From positions 3,472,001-3,536,000 of the forward strand of contig NW_025920104.1 in the NCBI RefSeq assembly GCF_902686445.1: DNA of 64,000 nt. Reading direction: 5' to 3'. This stretch comes from Sciurus carolinensis (lineage: Eukaryota > Chordata > Mammalia > Rodentia > Sciuridae). The notes beneath the pieces were generated by a model. That model saw only the letters and a program-made list of their open reading frames with translations. It did no database searches and was not told where the DNA came from. The translations under genes were made by a program, and so were the position numbers. The stretch's first letter is position 1. Each line of letters opens with the position of its first letter. Shown piece after piece: positions 60,600 through 64,000 of the stretch.

Positions 60600-62130
60600 A
60601 AGGGCTGCCTGATTTAGAGCCCGCAGACATACAGTTTCCTGACTTACTCTCTGTTCACTTATGGCCAGTATGAACAAAATGCCTGATGGGGAACTTAAAA
60701 GAACAACAGGGTACCACCACATAAGGAAACACTTGGCAGTATTCACAGTACTCACACTTCCACAATCAATAAAGGAATACCACAACCTAACCCTGAGTCT
60801 TCTCTATGTACTGAGGAAGCACTGGTAGGTAGTCAAAGGCCTGTGGTGATCATCCTCCATCACATATAGGAGGAGAAATACATCTTCAGATTAAATCACT
60901 TAGTCACTGTGACATTCTTCATTTTCCAGGAATTCTTACAGGTTGGTAAAGCCCAGTCTCAAGAGTCCTTTACATCCAATTGCCAGTAATATTTTTCAGG
61001 GTTGAAATATTGTGTTCCCATTAAGGAAAATAGTTAGAAATATTATAATTCAAAGATGAGTCTGGATAGACATGCCCAAACATCAAGACTTCTCACCTCA
61101 TCAAATATCCTGTGGTTATGATTGGTTATGGCATTTTTGAAGGAAATATATACTATGAAGAGAATATTCTAGTGAAAATAAATTTTTAAATTCCTGTGAG
61201 ATGAGAAGCTCTACCTGAGTCTCATTTGAGGGGGGGAGAGAAGTAGAAGGGTAATGCTGACTGGAATATATTTCACTCAAGGGTTTCCAGAATACCTGCA
61301 GAAGAAACAAGTGTCCAACTACAATTAAAACATTTCTAATATTTGAACATTGTAAAGAAAAGAAACTTTTTGGAGGTCTGCATTTCCATTAAGTTCAAAG
61401 AAATAACTACTTGCTGTGGTTCCTATTTAGGCATACCATGGAAATTGGTATGCTGCCCCATCATCCACCAATTGTTGTATTTCTGATGCTCATGAAGTAT
61501 TACTCAGTGCATTCAGTTATTGTGGTTGTCATGTACTTTAATATATTAAATTAATGCATTTACTATATTATTTACAATATAATACACATCACAAATTCAA
61601 TTACAAAGGCATTTTAAGGTAAATTTGTAAATGTTTCCATCACTAATTGCACTTAATTTCAAATGGGAACATCCTGAACTAATTTATAATTCTGTCTGAC
61701 TTATTGAACTGATTTTGTACCTACATCTTTCACTTATCTTTTCCTTATTTAACCATGATGTCCAGATTATTAAATGTGATAACAAATACCAGTTGACAGG
61801 TCATTATCTTTTGTGATATTAAGGCTTAATAAATGGAAATAATTTCCAGAGTATAGCATTATTGAAGGGCACTATACAGTGGTCCCATCAACAAGGTTAT
61901 ACTTTCCTTGGAAGCAGTTGAGCATGTCTATCAGTCCAATGATTGTCTCAGCAGAAAGTGCTGACTTCACAGACTGAAGAATGTGCAGCTGCTCTGACTT
62001 ACTCCTGTAAGGAGGAAGATGACATGAATTCTCTGGTGCAAAAAATGTCATCACATTCTTTAAGGGACAAGATGAACATTCAACAGAAAATACTTCATGA
62101 AACCATATTCTGGTCATAGTGTACCTCTAC
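60600..62130 (-). other. Exon-like segments on the minus strand (unrecognised)
   Basis: Several short minus-strand stretches have convincing splice-site neighbours. GTTTCTTCTGCAG lies just before about 61295, with CTCAG|GTAGAG near 61218. CTTCCTCCTTACAG lies before about 62007, followed by an open frame containing SEQLHILQSVKSAL. TTGTTCTTTTAAG lies near 60690, with AGA|GTAAGT near 60648. Together with the frame at 58.7-59.1 kb they could be pieces of one decayed or real multi-exon gene. I cannot name it, and individual splice-site matches are weak evidence. Confidence 0.25.
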
Positions 62131-62239
62131 AATCATGAGGTGGCCCTGTTCCATTCTTAGGACTCTTTCTTACTTTATTTGCTGTGACCAAACCATTTCT
62201 TGGCATTACCCATCTCTCTCATTTAGCTGAGAAGTCCAG

Positions 62240-64000
62240 TAGTGTAATTAGTCTCTTCTGTGCAGCCCTTCCCCAGTGGCTCTTTATGCTCTTCATGCAA
62301 CATGCCCATCACACAACCCAGAGAATTTTTGATAATGTAACCAAACCCTCCTGTGTGTCCCTACCCAGAGGCACCTGGGATGTGTATGTCACAGGCTCAT
62401 CAGGCACCCTGTGTATCCTAGCAATGTCACCAGTCCATCCTGTAAAGCCCTCACACATAGGTACCTGGGTGTTGCATTAGACTCCCTGAGAATTCAGGGT
62501 AGTGCAGACCATCCTTTCATTGCAGCCCTTACCAAGAGGCTCCTGAGAGCCTCACACCAAATCTCACCACACACCCCTGAAGATTCTGGGTAGTGTAACG
62601 CATTGTCCTGTATGGCTGAAACCCGGGAGCTTCTGGTAGCTATAGGCCACATGCTCATAATGCAAACAGAGGATTCTGGTTAGTGCACCCCATCCTTCCT
62701 GTTAGGAACTCACAAAGAAGCAACCAGGAGCTGCAGGCAACATAATCACAGGGTCCCCTGAGGATTCTGGGTAGTGCTGACTCTTCTTCCTTTACAGGCC
62801 CCACCCAGGGGCTCCTGGCTTCTGAAGTTTGAAAGCTTATCACCCACCCTGAGGTCTCAGAGCACTAGCCCATCCTTCCTGTGAGGTCCTCACCCAAAGT
62901 CTCAGGGAAATACATGACATGTGCTCTGTGGCCCTCATGCTGAGGCTCCAGGGAACTGCAGGCAACTTGCTCAAAAGGCACTGGTAAGATTCTTGTAGCA
63001 GTCCACAATTCATTTGTAGCCACACCTGAGGATTCTGGGTAGCATAACCCATACTTCCCAGCCAGTCTTCCTGGAGTCTACAGGGTAATGCAGACCACAT
63101 GCTCACAATGCACACTTGTTTCTGGGTAGTGTAGCCCATACTTCTTTTATCCCCTCACCCACAGGCTCCCAGTAGCTACAGTCCACATATTCACCAGACA
63201 CCCATAAGATTATGGATAGTGCATCCAATTCTTCCTTTCCATCACTCACCCAGTGGGTCATAAGACTGCAGACCACAAGCACATCCTACACCCTTGTAAC
63301 CTATCACTCCTGTGGGGACCTCACTCTGATTTTCCTTGGAACTATAGATCACAGGCTAACCAGGTACCCAGTGAGTTTTGGATTGTCTATCCAATATTTC
63401 AAAGTGCAGCCTTTACACACATGTTCCTGGGAACTGTAGACCACATGCTCATAAGGCACCCTTAGGATTCTGGATACTGCAATCCATTTCTCCTTTGTAA
63501 CCTCCAACTAATAACTTCTGGGAACTGCAGCCCATATGCTTACCACACATACCTGAGAATTCTAGGCAGTATAACCCATCATTCTTTTGTGGAAAACACC
63601 CAGAAGATCAGGGAGTTGCAGGCCACATGATGATTCTGGGTATTTCATTACATCCTTCCTGTGCAACTCACACAGTTCCCTGGGAGCTGCTTGGCACATG
63701 ATTACCACATGTATATGAGAATTCTAGCAGTGTAGCACATCCATTGTGCAGTCATCACCCAGGAGCTCCCAGGGGCTGCATGCCACATGCCCACCAGAAA
63801 CCCTTGAGAATTCTCAGTTTTGCATCTTATCCTTCCTTGGAAGCCCTCACCCAGGACCTCCTGGGAACTGCAGGGCACATGCTCACCAGGCACCCTTTGG
63901 AATCCTTTCCCACCAGTTCCTGAAACCTGCACACCACATGCTCACCACATGCCCCTGAGAATTGTGGGTAGTGTAACCATCCCTCCTTGAATCCCTCACT
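62240..64000 (+). repeat. ~88-bp tandem repeat array, runs off the window
   Basis: About 20 diverged head-to-tail units, mostly 79-92 bp. Consensus pieces are GATTCTGGGTAGTGTAACCC, then ATCCTTCCT, then CCCTCACCCAGG, then CTCCTGGGAACTGCAGGCCA, then CATGCTCACCAGGCACCC. Units begin near 62490, 62579, 62668, 62760, 62850, 63119, 63207, 63292, 63372, 63463, 63552, 63631, 63717, 63805 and 63956, with irregular ones between. Composition is much GC-richer than the rest of the window. Open frames in it follow the repeat and are not genes. The right end is beyond 64000. Confidence 0.88.

Noticed and set aside
62240..64000. CRISPR-like array
   Set aside because: Regular spacing, but the whole unit repeats with no constant-repeat and unique-spacer pattern, in a mammalian genome. 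It is a tandem satellite or minisatellite.

Overview
This window is a gene-poor stretch of a rodent nuclear genome, most likely a squirrel, marmot or ground squirrel (Sciuridae). The clade call rests on repeats. There are many short tRNA-Ala/ID-type SINEs with a clear polymerase III B box, several composite B1-dID SINEs (7SL-derived B1 joined to an ID unit), and rodent-type L1 elements, all embedded in AT-rich, intron-less sequence. I see no complete functional protein-coding gene. Almost everything is retrotransposon, retropseudogene or unassigned non-coding sequence.

Layout: 1.3-5.9 kb holds L1-A, an L1 with its true 5' end, a 5'UTR carrying about ten 68-bp tandem units, two internal deletions that fuse the ORF1 start and ORF1 C-terminal domain to the ORF2 reverse transcriptase in one frame, and an apparent 3' transduction. 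6-22.7 kb is old L1, MaLR-like and ERVK-like solo LTRs, a hAT-type fossil and SINEs. 22.7-29.2 kb holds L1-B, a nearly complete younger L1 with three roughly 457-bp promoter monomers, each starting with a YY1-like motif and carrying a splice-donor-like site exactly 100 nt further on. Its ORF1 and ORF2 are recognisable but broken by five small indels. 29.3-38 kb is ancient L1 with a MAGOHB retropseudogene. 38.2-40.5 kb is L1-C, a 5'-inverted (twin-primed) L1 inside a MIR element.

The right half holds more fossils and a 54-nt candidate exon (42.3 kb). Two convergent C2H2 zinc-finger pseudogene arrays follow (46.3-48.1 kb plus, 48.8-49.9 kb minus). Then come a gammaretrovirus-like solo LTR (50.9-51.5 kb), a MaLR-like LTR (54.1-54.5 kb), an RNF11-like retropseudogene (57.5-57.8 kb), an unrecognised 141-codon minus-strand ORF (58.6-59.1 kb) with exon-like segments upstream of it, and an ~88-bp tandem repeat array that runs from about 62.24 kb off the right edge.

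The most unusual features are the two different tandem promoter designs on related L1 bodies, the fixed splice donor, the in-frame ORF1-ORF2 fusion in L1-A, and the tandem array at the right edge. All family names rest on recognising sequence patterns, not on database searches.
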